Shown: one piece after another, positions 10,113-21,940 of the stretch
Position numbering within the stretch: the first letter of the stretch is position 1
How the letters are laid out: each line of letters begins with the position of its first letter
Assembly: GCA_029339195.1 (NCBI GenBank)
Contig: JAPTJF010000100.1
Span: 91,114 to 155,113, forward strand
Source of the DNA: Micractinium sp. NFX-FRZ
Taxonomy: Eukaryota; Chlorophyta; Trebouxiophyceae; Chlorellales; Chlorellaceae
Reading direction: 5' to 3'
Length of the DNA: 64,000 bases
Translations under genes and position numbers: made by a program
The notes under the pieces: generated by a model
What the model saw: the letters and a program-made list of their open reading frames with translations, nothing else
Databases searched by the model: none
What the model was told of the DNA's origin: nothing

Positions 10113-12839
10113 ACTGCCGCCGCTGCTGCCGCTGCTGCTGCTCTTCCTAGCTCCACCGCTGCCGCTGCTGCCACTGCTACTGTTGCCGGCGCTCCCACTG
10201 CTGCCACCAATGCTGCCGCCGCCGCTGCCCTCGCCTCCCAGCCGCCACTCCACAAACTCATCCAGCCGCTCGCAGCTCTGGTCCCTCCGCTCATGGTCGC
10301 TGTCGCTCCTGGCCGGCAGGTAGCTGGCCGCCTGGGCCACCTTCCACGCCAGGGAGCGGCACAGCTCTTGTGTGTCGTCCGAGGGGGTGCCACACAGGAT
10401 GGTGCGGGAGAGGTCGGGGCGCATGACGCGCAGGAATGCCTGCGGGGGGTGGGCGGAGGGCGGGTCGGGGCGGGGCGGGTGAGGCGCGAGCGAGGCGGGA
10501 GGGGCGGGGTATGTTTGTGGGGATGTTTGCAGGGGGGGATGGGCCACAGCCAAGGTGCCGCCGCGTGTTGCTGCCTGCTGGTGCCCCAACAGGAGGAAAG
10601 AGGCTTGCCTGGAGGAAGTGCATGTCTGTCCACTCCTGGTCCACCGTGCCGCCCCTGCCCGCCTGGAACACGTAGAACTGGGCCTGCGAGGGGGAGGGAG
10701 GGCGGAGGGTGCGCGGTGCAAAGGGTGGGGTGGGCACGGTGTAGGTGGGCCCAGGGGTAGGGGTGGAAAGGGAGTCAGTGGGGCGAGGGGCAGCGAGGTA
10801 TGGCACAACGCGACCAAGCAGCGCGTGCCGCATGTGCCGCTCACGCCGACCACAGCATGCCCCCAGCGCGCACACTCTCAGCGCACCCAGCACACACACC
10901 TGGGTGTCCATGCCCAGCTGCTCCAACTGGGCGTCACAAAATGCGTTGAGCGCGTCCCGCTTCCACATCACCACCTGAGCAGCGGCAGGCAGCGGCAGGC
11001 AGCGGCAGGCAGGCGGGCACGCGGGCAGCAGCAAGAGAACGGAGGATGTCAGAAGGGGGCGCTGCATCTTCACACCTGTTGGGGCCAAGCCCACAGCAGG
11101 GAGGTGCAGGGAGCACTCATGATGCCGACAAGCAACCCACCACACCACCTGGGCTGCCCGCCTGCCAAACGCTCGCACTTCAGCTTAACCGCCCGCTCGC
11201 CCGACACCCGCCAGCGCATCCCCCACCCCTGGCCCCTGGCCGCTGGCCCCAATGCTGCGTCCACTCACCCACCCACCCACGCACCACCTACCCACCCACC
11301 TGCGAGCTCCACTCTGTGAAGGTCAGAGAAGGGGGCTCCACATTCGTCACGCTCATCAGCTGCTTGCCTGCCCAGCTCCCTGTCTGGCCCGCTCTTCAGC
11401 TTGACTGCCCCCTCGGCCCATCACCCCCACCCGCCCCCACCCACACCTTCTCACCTGCGAGCTCCACTCAGTGAAGGTCAGCACGTCCGCCCCCCGCATG
11501 TGTGGCTCAAACAGCGCCCCCACCAGGTCGTCGGTCAGCATGGCATCGGCATCCAGGGTCAGCACATATTCCACGCCCTGCTCGTTGGCCAGGTCGGCCT
11601 GCCAGCAGAAGCGGGCCAGCCTGCGCATGGGCATGGGGAGTGACGCAGGGACACGCTGGGCGCCTCAGTGTGCCCGGGTTTGCATGAGTTGCAAACAGTG
11701 CAACCGACAGCAGTCTGCAGGTGTCTCCAGGGGGCCTTCATTCTCTGTAGGCGCTCTGTGTTGCCATGCTGTAAGGCGCTCTGCATGCACAGGTGTGTGC
11801 CTGCAGGCGCTGTGTCTGCACAGGCGTGTGCTGGCAGGCCCCCTGGCAGCCTCACCAGCGCATGCGCGCCTGCATGGGCTTCTGGCAGCGGGGGGACTCC
11901 ATGGTGCCGGCGTCGGCGCACAGGTGGCCCGGGGCAAAGAGGCGGAGGTAGGTGGTGAAGAAGGAGGTGGCGGCTGCCTGGAGGGTGGCCCCCCGGCTGC
12001 CGGGCGCGCTGAGCGCCTCGATGCTTGCCAGCTGGATGCCGGCGTCTGCGAGGGCCGCGCCCACGGGGCTGCCCGCCACCCGCTGCTGCTGGTTGACCAG
12101 GGCGGTGATGGGGAGGGAGGGGTTGTAGAGGCGGGAGACGAGGAGGAACTCGGCCCACCAGAGGCCGGCAGAGATGGTGGGCAGGCCCTGGAGTGCTGCC
12201 GGCCGCTCTTCCTCATACTGCTCGTCCCCCTGCGGCGGCGTCCCAGCGATGGGAAAGGAGAGAAAAACGGCGCTGAAGGTGACTGGCTGCAGCGTCTGAT
12301 GCGCAGGTGGGCGACAGCAGCGGCAGCAGGCGCGGCGGCGAGAGCAGGCAGCAGCAGCGGCGGCAGTGTGGCTAGCCATTGCTTCTCTCGTCCCCAATCG
12401 CGCCTACCTCATCGCCAAACTTCACATGATTCACTGTGTACGCCGCAAGAGAAGGAAAGGTGCCGCTTGTGCTGCCGCCCCGCGAGCGCTCAAAGGTAGC
12501 GTCGCTGGATAACCGCACGGGAGATGCAGTGCGTGATTGCAACAAGGCGTTTTGATGGCAGGCGGCAAGAAGGGTGTGCGCCACTCCGCCAAGCCCGGCC
12601 AGCAAGGCTAGCCCGAAGAAGAAGTACCGCAGGCCCCGCCGAGCCGTCATATGGGCGTCGTCATATGGGCTGCTTGTGCGCGATAGCAGCGCCTGAACTG
12701 CTTCTGCTGAAATGTCTCCTCCCGCCCTGCTGCGCACGTCGCGCCTGCTGCCGCTGCTGCCAACGCCGCAAGTGCCCGACTCTGCCTGTTCATTTTTCAG
12801 TCTCACATCCCGATTCCCACCAGGCTTTTTCATGATCAT
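9335..12839 (-). CDS. Putative type II membrane glycosyltransferase (DxD motif)
   Basis: Model (minus): 12408-12839, 11856-12229, 11455-11620, 10900-10974, 10609-10683, 9759-10439, 9335-9484; 650 residues. A single membrane anchor at about residues 71-94 (YFFFGLALLAGLGG) after a basic N terminus fits a Golgi type II topology. Exon 3 encodes VEYVLTLDADAML, a hydrophobic strand ending in DAD (residues 292-294), the usual metal/nucleotide-sugar site of GT-A glycosyltransferases; FTEWSSQ follows. Donor, acceptor and product cannot be named. A ~115-residue Ser/Gly-rich tract (about 446-560), encoded by AGC repeats, interrupts exon 6. The fifth intron begins with GC (CAG|GCAAGC). The start could instead be the Met at residue 64 (MTARRGLRYFFF). 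The last exon ends directly against the LINE fragment. Confidence 0.6.
11296..11330 (-). repeat. Exon-edge echo in glycosyltransferase intron 3
   Basis: Near-copy of the 3' end of exon 3 with its donor (GAGCTCCACT-T/A-GTGAAGGTCAG, real copy at about 11448-11486), lying ~150 bases inside the following intron. Confidence 0.8.
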
Positions 12840-13869
12840 TGCAGCCAAGCAAACATTATTTGTTTTAGTACACATATGGGTGGGAGCTGTTTGCGGCAAC
12901 CCTCTGCCCACCCAACACACTTCGCCCACCGTCCCCCACGCGGCGTGCACGCCAGTGCAGGCAACAAGCTGGCATGCATGCAGGACAATTGCACCCACGT
13001 CCCCTTCCCCATGCCGTTGCAGGCAACATGCCGGCAATAATGCTGGAGCCAAGTGCGGAAGAAAGGAGACGTAGCACCTTTCAAGGCGGGCATCCGGAAA
13101 CGGGGTCGGCTGACCTTGCAAAGCCGCATGTGTGTATCAATCACAACTAGCAGGGTGCGGAATGGGCACCTCTTCATCCACCGTCCGTCCTGTCGAGCGT
13201 TCATTGCCAGGGCCGTGCGAGGCTTGGGTAGTGCCCAAGCCTGAGGAGTTGGTGCCATGAAAGCAAAGCAGGCAAAGTGTTCAAAGTGCATTATCCAGCG
13301 GCTGTTGAAAGTGTTGCCATTGTCTGCTGCTCATGGTCAGCTGGTGCCGTCTCAACAGCAAGAATGTCTTGAGCAGTCTGCCCACATCTTCTAGCCCGTG
13401 CATACGCACGACTCAAGTAGCACGGTGGCCCAGGTTGCTGGTGGCTTCTTGGCTAATACATAATACACTGTGCTCTTGCAAGTGCATAGGGTGGGCCACC
13501 CTCGGGCACGTCTCGCTACCCTCTTAAGGGTGGGCCTAGAAGCCGCCCAGCAGTATGACTTGGTGGGTTGGTAAGACGGGGTGGGGGAGTGCTCGCTTGG
13601 TGCATAGCCTGCCCGCGATTGTAGCGCCTATCAGGCCTTTGAGCTTACGGTTTGAGCCGCCAGGCGCAAGTCGGCGCAATTTGCCAACTGCGCCTTGCCA
13701 ACTCAGCATCGACCATCCAGCTCTGTTGTCCCCCTGGCGCCGCTCTTCGCTCTCGCGACGTCAACAAGTAGCGTGTTAGGGCGACACTGCGCTTGAGCAC
13801 TGACCCGTGTGCTGGGCGCGTGCCCCTCAGCCACTCGACCTGCCCGCCCTGCCGCTGCCCCATCGCGCA
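12840..13869. other. Divergent intergenic region
   Basis: Upstream of both the glycosyltransferase (-) and the bHLH gene (+). No conserved coding segment seen; 13300-13560 is relatively AT-rich. Presumably holds both promoters. Confidence 0.4.
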
Positions 13870-16495
13870 ATGGACACCTTCGGATGGGCCAACGGGCCGC
13901 TGTCCCCCACCGGGGCCGCTGGCAGCGACCTGAACCTGCTCGGTGACGGCCTCCTGCTCGACCTGGACGATAAGACGCTGCAGGCAAGCGCAGTGTTAGG
14001 GGCTGCAGCAACCGAGGGGCCGGCAGGGTGCAGCAATGTGTGGCACGAGGGCCGTGGGTGTGGAGCGACCGCCGCCGCGCCGCCGCCGTGGCAGGTCTCA
14101 CTGCTGTCCAAAGCCTCGCTGCACCCGCCCCTTGCTATGCCTCACCTTGCCTGCCTATCTGTGTCGTGTCTGTCCTGCAGTGCCTGATGGGTGGTTCCAC
14201 AGCTGGGTTTGCGACCTGCTTCAGTGCCGGCGCGAGCGGCAGCGGCGGCGGCGCGACAGCGGGCGAGCCGGCGGTCAGCGGCAGCGGCAAGCGGGAGGCA
14301 GAGGCGGCCCTGGGCGCAGGTGCGCCAGCTGAAAAGCCACTGGGTTGGAGATTGTAGTTTGTCGCAGCTACCAAGCGGGTGCTGCAGACCTGTGCCTGGG
14401 TCAGAGTCCCTTTTTGGTGGGACGCTTTTCCGCCGCGGCAGTGCCGCCTGCGCAGCTCCGGCGAGCCAGCCTGGCGGCGGGTGGAACTGATGCACACCTC
14501 GCAGCCAGTGGTCCGCACAGCCCTCCTTTCCACTGCCCATCTTGCTCAATTGCCCATCATCCTGCTGGTTGCAGGTGACGATGGGGAGGATGGCGAGGAT
14601 TCGGATGAGGCGGGCGGGCGGGGCGGGCGGGGCCGCGCCTCCAAGCGCAGCAAGGCCGCGGCAGATGCGGCCACAGTCAAGGCGTGCCGCGAGAAGGCGC
14701 GGCGGGAGAAGCTGAACGAGTGGTGAGTGTTGCTGTCAGGAGGGCAGGGCGGCAGTGGCGGTGGCAACCACAGCAACAACACTAGTACTGGGATGAAAGC
14801 AGCTGAGCGGAATGGCGAGGCGGGCTGGACATAGAGAGACGTTGGATGCTGTGTGGTCGACTGGTCGGCTTCTGTTTTCCCCTGCCAGCCGCGCTGCGCG
14901 TCGTTCGTTTCCCGTCCCATCGCTCCATCCCCCTCCCACTCTGCCTTTGTGCCCCTGCCCGTTGCCTCACGACGCACCTTGTGCACCCCCTCTTCCCCTT
15001 CCTGCCTGAAGCTTCGAGGAGCTGGCCCGCCTCTGCGACCCCTCTGGCAAGATGATGCGCACCGACCGCATCTCCATTGTGCAGGGTGAGGCGTGGTGGG
15101 TGGCGGGAGGGATGGGCGGGCTGGGGGAGAGAGTGTGAGGGTGACCAGGTGGTTGCGCAGCGGGTGCAGGTGGTAGTGGCGAGCTGGGAAGCAGCGCCAG
15201 CGGGCGGCTGGCATGCCTGCACGTTCGTTGCGCTCTGGTGGGCCCGCTGCTCGCTGCCCCCTGCACCCATGCCTGCTCACTGCCTGCCGCCCTCCCCACG
15301 CATCAAGCTGCGGAATGTCGTGATCCAAGCCGTGGGCGCGCTGCCCCCACCCCTGCCTGCATCCCGTTCCGTGTGCCGACTCTGCTCCCCGCCGCTGACC
15401 ACACCGTGCAGACGCAATTCGCGCGATGGGCGCGCTGCGCGTGGAAAACAACCAGCTGCGGCAGCTGAACAAGTTTCTGGAGGTATGTTTGGGGGGAGGG
15501 TCTATGGGGTATGGGTTGGAAACAGAGCACAGAGAGTGCTTGGCAGAGAACCTGCTGCGGCAGTGCGGCTGAGATTACAGCGGCACAATTGGCAGCGGCT
15601 CCACCAGCAGAGTGGGTCCTGGGAGTGTGAAGCGTGCGCTGGGTTTTACAGGTGTTCTTCGCCCTGCCGACGCGCCCACTCACCCCACCCGCTCCGGTGC
15701 TGGCCGCCCCCTCACCCAACCCTGCAGGAGCGCACACGCCACCTGGAGACTGCCCGGGCGCAGGCCATGTACCAGTCGGCCATGATGCAGCAGCAGGCGA
15801 TGTCCCAGCAGCAGCAGGCGATGTCCCAGCAGCAGCAGCAGATGGCGATGCAGCAGCAGGCGCAGGCGCAGGCGCCAGCCGCCCCCGGCGCGGCGGCGGC
15901 CGCCGCAGCAGGTGTGCAGCAGCCGGCTGCGCCGGCGCAGCAGCAGCAGCAGCAGGAGCAGCCGGCAGTGGCGGCAGGTGCCGCCGGCAGCGGCGACGCT
16001 GGGCAGTGCGAGATCCAGCCTGCCGGCCCGGCGCAGCCAGATGCAGCGGCCGCCGCGGCAGCAGCAGCGCAGCAGCACCAGCACCAGCACCTTCACCAGC
16101 AGCAGCAGATGGCGGCAGCGGCAGGTATGCAGCCGGCCATGCAGGCTGGCCAAGGTACCATGGTGCCACCTGGCATGATGCTGGTACCCATGTCGGCGGC
16201 AGCCCAGCCCTTCTTTGCTGTCAAGGCAGAGGGGATGATGGACCCCACAATGGCAGCTGCGGCGGGCGGCAGCGGCGGCATGGCTATGGCGGCGGGCGGC
16301 GGCTTCATGATGGCGGCAGCACCCCACAGCGGCGGCATGCAGATGATGACGGGCGGGGCGATGACGGCGGGCATGATGGGTGGTGGCGGCAGCGGCACGC
16401 TGCCGCAGGTCATGCCACCCAATGCGCCGCCCCTCTCCTGGCTGCCAGCGCCCGACATACGGCAGGACCAGAAGCTGCGCCCGCCCGCCGCCTGA
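13870..16495 (+). CDS. bHLH transcription factor, plant subgroup IVc-like (ILR3/bHLH105 type)
   Basis: Model: 13870-13983, 14181-14319, 14575-14722, 15012-15085, 15412-15482, 15728-16495; 437 residues. An acidic stretch and KRSK signal precede the basic region (KACREKARREKLNE), helix 1 (CFEELARLCDPSGKM), the loop with RTDRISIV and helix 2 (DAIRAMGALRVENNQLRQL), at about residues 115-180, running on into a short coiled coil. The spacing and the long leucine-zipper-like continuation resemble plant bHLH IVc factors, several of which control iron responses; that role is family inference. The C-terminal half is Gln/Ala-rich, then Met/Gly-rich, ending in a Pro-rich tail. Intron 1 has a GC donor (CAG|GCAAGC). 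The splice across helix 1 gives Cys at the position after LNE. Confidence 0.85.
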
Positions 16496-17411
16496 GCCCG
16501 GGGGTGTTTGGGGCCCCTCTGCCTTGCCAGAGCGGTGGCCCTCAGGCTGTCGCCTGTCTCGCCCCTGCAGGCCCGCAGGCTTTGTGCAGCAGGCGCGCAG
16601 GCGCGCTCTCTGACCTCTCCCCCCTCCCGCGCCCAGATGGCGCCAGGCCGCCTGCTTTGTTGTGCTGGCCGATGCCCCGAGCGGGGCACCCGTACCTGCC
16701 TCTCTTCCTGGGACTTCCGCTCCACTCTTCACACAGCCCGCAACACATTGCTTGCTTGGTTGCTTGCATGAAACCCGCCATCACTGCCGTGCATTCTTTC
16801 TTCCTGTCTTCTTGAACCCCTGACCTTGTGTCTCTTGAGCCCCCGCTTACTGTTGGGGTCTTATCCACACACATTCTACTCTTAACCCTTCTACACTCCC
16901 ACCGTCGCTGGCCCAGCACGTGACCCGTCCTTGCTGGGCAAGCAGGAGGTGCAGCTTGCCACTAGCTTCACATAGCTTCCTGTTCTCCCCCCAACTCATA
17001 TTCTCTGCTGCCAGTGGCGCGCATGCATGGTGCCGCCGCAGCCCCCCCTCCCTGCCCCGCTCTCCCGTTCCCAACTTTGCCCCAAAACCTGCTTGCCCGC
17101 GTGTGCATGTCCCCAAAACTGCATGCGCCGCTCTCCCGACCATGCTCACGCCCCTCTGCTCATGCCCCCCCCGCTATACGCCCCTCTCATATGCACCTCA
17201 CTCGCCTCCCCAATCCTGCTCCCACTCCCCACCGCTACCGTTGTCCTGCAACCTTGACGCTCCCACCAATTGTGTGGCATCCGCGTGTAACGCAATCACA
17301 CACACAGGCACCCGCATGATGCTTGCATATGATATTTCACGGGGTCACAGGTGGGGCTTGGGAGGTGGTGCGAGCGTTGACCGACCCGCAAGCAGCCCAG
17401 GCGGTCCCCAG
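16496..17411. other. Convergent 3' flanks of the bHLH and golgin genes
   Basis: No coding exon seen. Pyrimidine-rich on the plus strand. TGTAA at 17286-17290 is the only strong plus-strand polyadenylation candidate, which would give the bHLH gene a ~790 base 3' UTR. Confidence 0.45.
17286..17290 (+). terminator. Candidate TGTAA polyadenylation signal, bHLH gene
   Basis: TGTAA is the usual polyadenylation motif of green algae. Distance from the stop is long, so this is tentative. Confidence 0.3.
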
Positions 17412-20400
17412 TCACCCCACGCCGCCGCTGCCGCTGCCGCCTTCCCGCCCCGCCGCCTGCTGCTGCTGCTGCTGCGCCTGCTCCGGCTGCTGCTGCCCAG
17501 GCTGGTGCGCCGCCTGCAGCGCCTCCAGCCCCTGCCGTGCCGCAAAGAGCTGGTCTGCCGCCACGTTGAGCTGCGCGTGAAAGATGGCCTTCATCTCCGT
17601 CACATCCAGCTCAAGCTGCTCGATGCGCTCGTTCCGCTCGCCCAGCAGCTCCAGCATCAAGGAGAGGCGTGCCTGCAGCGGGGGTGGCGGGGCCAAATAG
17701 GGTGAGATCAGACATGGGGGGTGATGCTCAGGCGCCAGCTGCTCTTGATGCACCCACCCCGCTCGCCCAGCAGCTGACCAGCAGCAGGTGGGCAGGCAGG
17801 CACCATGCAGACGTCTGCCCAACTCACCCCTCACAGCATCATCGCGCACACACGCATACGGCGCGCCCGCGCCTCACCTCCTGCTCCGCCAGCCGCTGCT
17901 GCAGCGCGGCAGGCAAGCAGGCAGGCAGGCCACGTTATGCACCCGCCCTCCTCACTCCTCACAACCTCATCACACACACCCTCGCCTCACCTCCTGCTCC
18001 GCCAGCCGCTGCTGCAGCGCAGCGCAGCGCGCCGCGTCCGCCACCGCCGCATCCGCCCGCTGCATCGTCAGCAGCAGCTGTTGGTTGGCCGCCTCCCGCT
18101 GCCGCTCCGCCGCCTGCAGCTGCTGCTCCAGCAGGGAACAGCGGGCGTCCGCTGCCGAGGCGGTGCTCACCGGCAGCTGGGCACGGGGCGAGAGGGGGCC
18201 GCCTCCTGCCGCCACGGCCCCGCCTGCGCCCAGGCTGCTGCTGGTCATTGAGCGCACCAGCACATCCATCTCGTCGTCTGCAGGGGCAACATAGGGGGAG
18301 CGGGGGTTGGCTTGGTTGGAGTGAATTGATTAGAGAGGGGAATGCAGATGGCAATCAACAGTAGCAGCACATTTATTTCGTCGTCTGCGTGGCGACATGG
18401 TGAGCCCCGGGGGTGGCTCGGTTGGATTGATTACATAACAGCTAGACCAGGTGGTTAAACCGCAAGTGCAGACGGCAGTCCTCCACACACCGACAGACCC
18501 ATCCCATCGCCGGCATCTACGGCACCATGCGGCAGCTGCCACTGCGGTGCTTCACGTTCCCCACAGGGCCCCACACCCACAACACTGCATGGCAGGGCAC
18601 ATGGACAAGGCAAGAGCATACCCAGCACGCCCACCTACCCGAGCGCTCATCGGCGCCCGTCTGCTGCTGCTGGATGCTGCCGTTGGCGGTGCCCGCCTCT
18701 GCCGCTGGTGCCGCCAGCGACGGCAGCTTGAGCTGCGACCGCCGCTTGCTGCCCAGCAGCGTGCCGCCGCCGCCGCCAGGCTGCTGCTCCCGCTCCTGCT
18801 GCTGTTGCTGCTGGGCTGCCGCTGCAGCCGCCGTGGCCGCCACCCCTCGCAGCTCCTCCTGGGCGTCCCACAGCTGCTCCTGAAGCGCCTGCAGCTCCGC
18901 CTGCTGCTCCTGCACCTGCTGAGCTGCGGCAGCTGACGTGGCCGCTGCCTGCTGCCGCAGCTGCTTCAAGTCTTGCTGCAGCTGCTGGCAGCGTTGCTCG
19001 CCCTCCTGATGCCGCCGCCGCGCCTCCTCTGCTGCACTCGAAGCCGCTGCAGCCGCCGCCTCTGCGGCGGCCGAGCTGGCCTGCAGCGCGGCCGCACGCT
19101 CCTCGGCACGCCGCTGCGCCTCTGCCGCTGACGTGGCACTGTGCTGTGCCAGGCGCAGCTGGTGCCGCAGCTGCTGCTCCGTCTCCCGCGCCACCTGCTG
19201 CTGCTGCGCTGCCGAGGCTGCCATCGACTCGATCTGCCTGCAGGCAGCAGGCAGCAGACGGGGTGGCAGCATAAACGGTGAGTACATGGATCCTATGGGG
19301 GGGGGCTATGGCGCCACTCTACGCACAGTCCAGCTCTGCCAAAAGCAAGCTCTGGCGCGCACACGCAGAGCAGCACCCGCAGCACCTGCATGTCGAAGCA
19401 GGTCCCAAGCACTGCCAGGTCAGCCCAGCAAAGCCCCTCCCATGCTGATGAAGAGCAGCAGGTGCACGCCACGCCCAACACCGTAAGGCCAGCCCAGCAA
19501 AGGCCAGCCCTGCTCAGCAGCCTCGGCACCTGAGCAGCGGCCGTGTGGCATCCCCTGCGCCGCTCTGCAGCGCCTGCGCGGCGCCCTCCGCCTGGCGCAG
19601 CCGCTGCTCCAGATCAGACGCCTCACCCCGCAGCTGGGCCTCCCGATCCGCCCAGTCTGGACAGGCACAAAGGCAGAGAGCAGGGCAGTGGAGGCGTGTC
19701 ACGTCCAAATGCGCTCAAGATATTATGCTCAGCTGCGGCGGCAATGCTAAGCGGGCAACAGTGTAGCTCAGACGAGCGTGTGCGGGGCCGGCACAGTGCA
19801 CATTTGAGCCAGCACAGCTGCCGGTGGTCGGCAAGCCTGCAGTAGCAGGCCGTGTTGCATCGGCCCCCACTGCACCCAACCCCTGCTGCTGCCGCTAGCA
19901 GCACCCTGCCAGGCGCAACAAGCCAGCACACCTGCCGCCGCCATCTCGAAGCGGGCGCTGGCCTCCGCCAGCGCAGCACGCAGGTCCGCTTCCCGCTCAA
20001 TGGCCGATGACAGCGCCTCTGCGCTCTCACTGCACGACAGGGCAGCCGAGTGGGCGGGGCGAGGCGCAGCGTGGAGGGCAGTGCACGGGTGGGGGCCAGG
20101 CTGGCCACCATAGCACGCAAAATGCATGGGCCCAACAGGTGACGTGGCTGCCACCACTCTCAAGAGCAGGGCAGTGAAAACCCATCCGAGGCTCAGCACA
20201 GCGCCACGCACCGTGCCGACTGCTGCTCCGTCTGCTGCCGCGCCTGCTGCGCCGCCGCCTGTGCCGTCGCCAGCTGCTGGGCGGCTTCTCGCTGCAGCCT
20301 CCTGATCTCCTCATCCGCCTCCTCCTGGCACGCCGCCAACTGGCGCTCCGCCAGCTCAGCACGCTCCGCCTGCTGCGCCAGCTGGCCCTCCAACTTGGAG

Positions 20401-21940
20401 ATGCGCCCGCTCAGCTTCTCCCTGCATGGGGCAGGTGAGTGGGTGGGCGGCAGGTGAGGCGGGCAGGGCAGCTGGCATCAAACAGCCGAGTTGGGCACTG
20501 CGGGCACAGCGGCAGGCAGACCTGGGAGGGCACCCACCTGCAACACAACAGCGACCAGCAAGGGCTGCCCAGCACTCCCGCATGCACCCCCGCCGGGCCC
20601 CCCAGCACCCAGCGCGCCTGTCGGCCTCGGCGTCCCGCAGCTGAGCCCGCACCCGCCGCGCCCCCGCCTCCAGCTCCCCGTTCCGTCGAGACAGCTTCTC
20701 GCCCTCAGCCCTGCACAGAAGGGGACGGAAGTGAAGATTGCAATACAAATACACAAGCGAGGCACGAGGGCGGCAGCTTGTTGCCCTCCGCCGGAGGGCA
20801 CTGGGTGGCACCTGACGCACAGCAGCTGACACGCACCGCAAACAGCACATGTTGCAAGCACGCATGCCAAACGCCATGCAGCTAGCACGTGACAGCGCAT
20901 ACAAGCAGCAGCAGACACACACCACACATGCACCATCACTGGCAATTCAAATCAAGCAACAGAAGACATTCAGAAGCAGCGGAAAAAGGATGGCAGGCAC
21001 CACGGAATGGGCAGTCACCGCCACTCACTGCAGCTCCGCAATGTGCTCCTCCTTCTCCGCCAGCCGCGTCTCGCTGGCGCCCGTGCCCTGGCTGGCCAGC
21101 GCCAGCTGCGCACGCAGCCGCTCCTTGTCGTCCTGCAGGCCAGCAGGCAGGCAGGCAGGCAGGCCAGGTAAGCAGGGAGCCATGTGAGCACCCAGGCGGG
21201 AGAGCGGATGCAAGGTGGCTGCCATGTGCGGCAGCGCACATATGCCCGCAGGTGACGGCCCCTCCACTTGGGTGCATGCCGGCATGAGGTGCCCCGCACT
21301 GCCCCACCCCCTGCACCTGCAGCTGCTCGATGCGGCGCTCCGACTGGCCCAGCCTCCGGGCAAACTCCTCCTGCAGCTCCTGCACCTCAGCCTCTGCAGG
21401 TACGGCAAGCAAGTGGGCCGGCATGCAGGGTGGACGGCACAGTGGGCGACGAGGAGGCAGCTGCTGGCACTGACAGTGGAGAGGCAGCAGCAGCAGACAA
21501 CTGTGCATGCGTGTGTGCCTTGCACAAGCTCTCCGGCGCCGCGCTGCTGTCACGGGAACAGATGCGCAGTGACAAGCGTGAAGCAGCCGCCACCGCATTC
21601 CGCCCCGCACCTGTGGCTGTGCTGGGTGCTGCTGCCGCCTCCAGTTGCTGCCGCAGGCTGCCATTCTCGCTCTGCAGAGCGCTGTTGATGGCGGTCAGCG
21701 TGGCCAGCTTTCCTTCATAAGACTTGACCCTGTGACACAGGAGACAGGATGGCGGGGCGGTGAGCACTTGAGCAGGCGGTTGGCGCCGGCGGCACTGGCG
21801 GCAGCGGGCACACTGCAGGTGCAGCGAGTTGCGGCCCCCGCGCGCCGCAATACGCTGCGATGGCAGCACCCTCGCTCAGTCGCCACGCACTTGGCCGCCA
21901 GCTCCTTCTTCAGCCGCTCCACCTCACTGAGGCCCGCCAT
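17412..21940 (-). CDS. TMF/golgin-candidate-5-like coiled-coil protein
   Basis: Model (minus): 21891-21940, 21611-21729, 21317-21393, 21029-21132, 20609-20710, 20212-20421, 19932-20029, 19530-19656, 18639-19237, 17991-18277, 17412-17672; 677 residues, in frame at all ten junctions. Almost the whole protein is Glu/Gln/Arg/Ala heptad coiled coil (for example VERLKKELAAK, SERRIEQLQ, RGEASDLEQRLRQAEG). Near the C terminus, LSLMLELLGERNERIEQLEL followed by VTEMKAIFHAQL matches the conserved 'LELLGEK.ERVEEL..D...K..Y..Q' signature of the TMF (TATA element modulatory factor) domain, whose members tether vesicles at the Golgi through Rab6. The tail is Gln-rich. The start at MAGLSEVERL is a choice; an in-frame upstream Met lies at 21997. 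The donor of exon 5 is ambiguous (a GT and a GC option keep the same frame). Confidence 0.75.
17871..17917 (-). repeat. Exon-edge echo in golgin gene (exon 10, 3' end)
   Basis: Near-identical copy of the donor edge of exon 10 (CTCACCTCCTGCTCCGCCAG... on the plus strand; real copy at about 17986-18032), inside the downstream intron. Confidence 0.85.
18364..18425 (-). repeat. Exon-edge echo in golgin gene (exon 10, 5' end)
   Basis: Diverged copy of the acceptor edge of exon 10 and flanking intron (TCGTCGTCTGC, then GGG-GGTGGCTCGGTTGGA); the real copy is at about 18264-18325. Confidence 0.8.

Noticed and set aside
9843..10760. Long plus-strand ORFs over the glycosyltransferase (poly-Leu, poly-Ala and poly-Cys translations)
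   Set aside because: They are antisense shadows of the CTG/AGC-repeat Ser tract in the minus-strand exon.
15303..16732. Minus-strand ORFs of 200-350 codons opposite the bHLH gene
   Set aside because: Shadows of the Gln/Ala/Met-rich last exon. The plus strand carries the conserved bHLH and consistent splicing.
20590..20625. A fifth GC-AG intron in the golgin gene (AG|GCGCGC)
   Set aside because: A GT donor a few bases further (GG|GTGCTG) keeps the same frame, and the GC option lacks the CAG|GCAAGC consensus seen at the other four.
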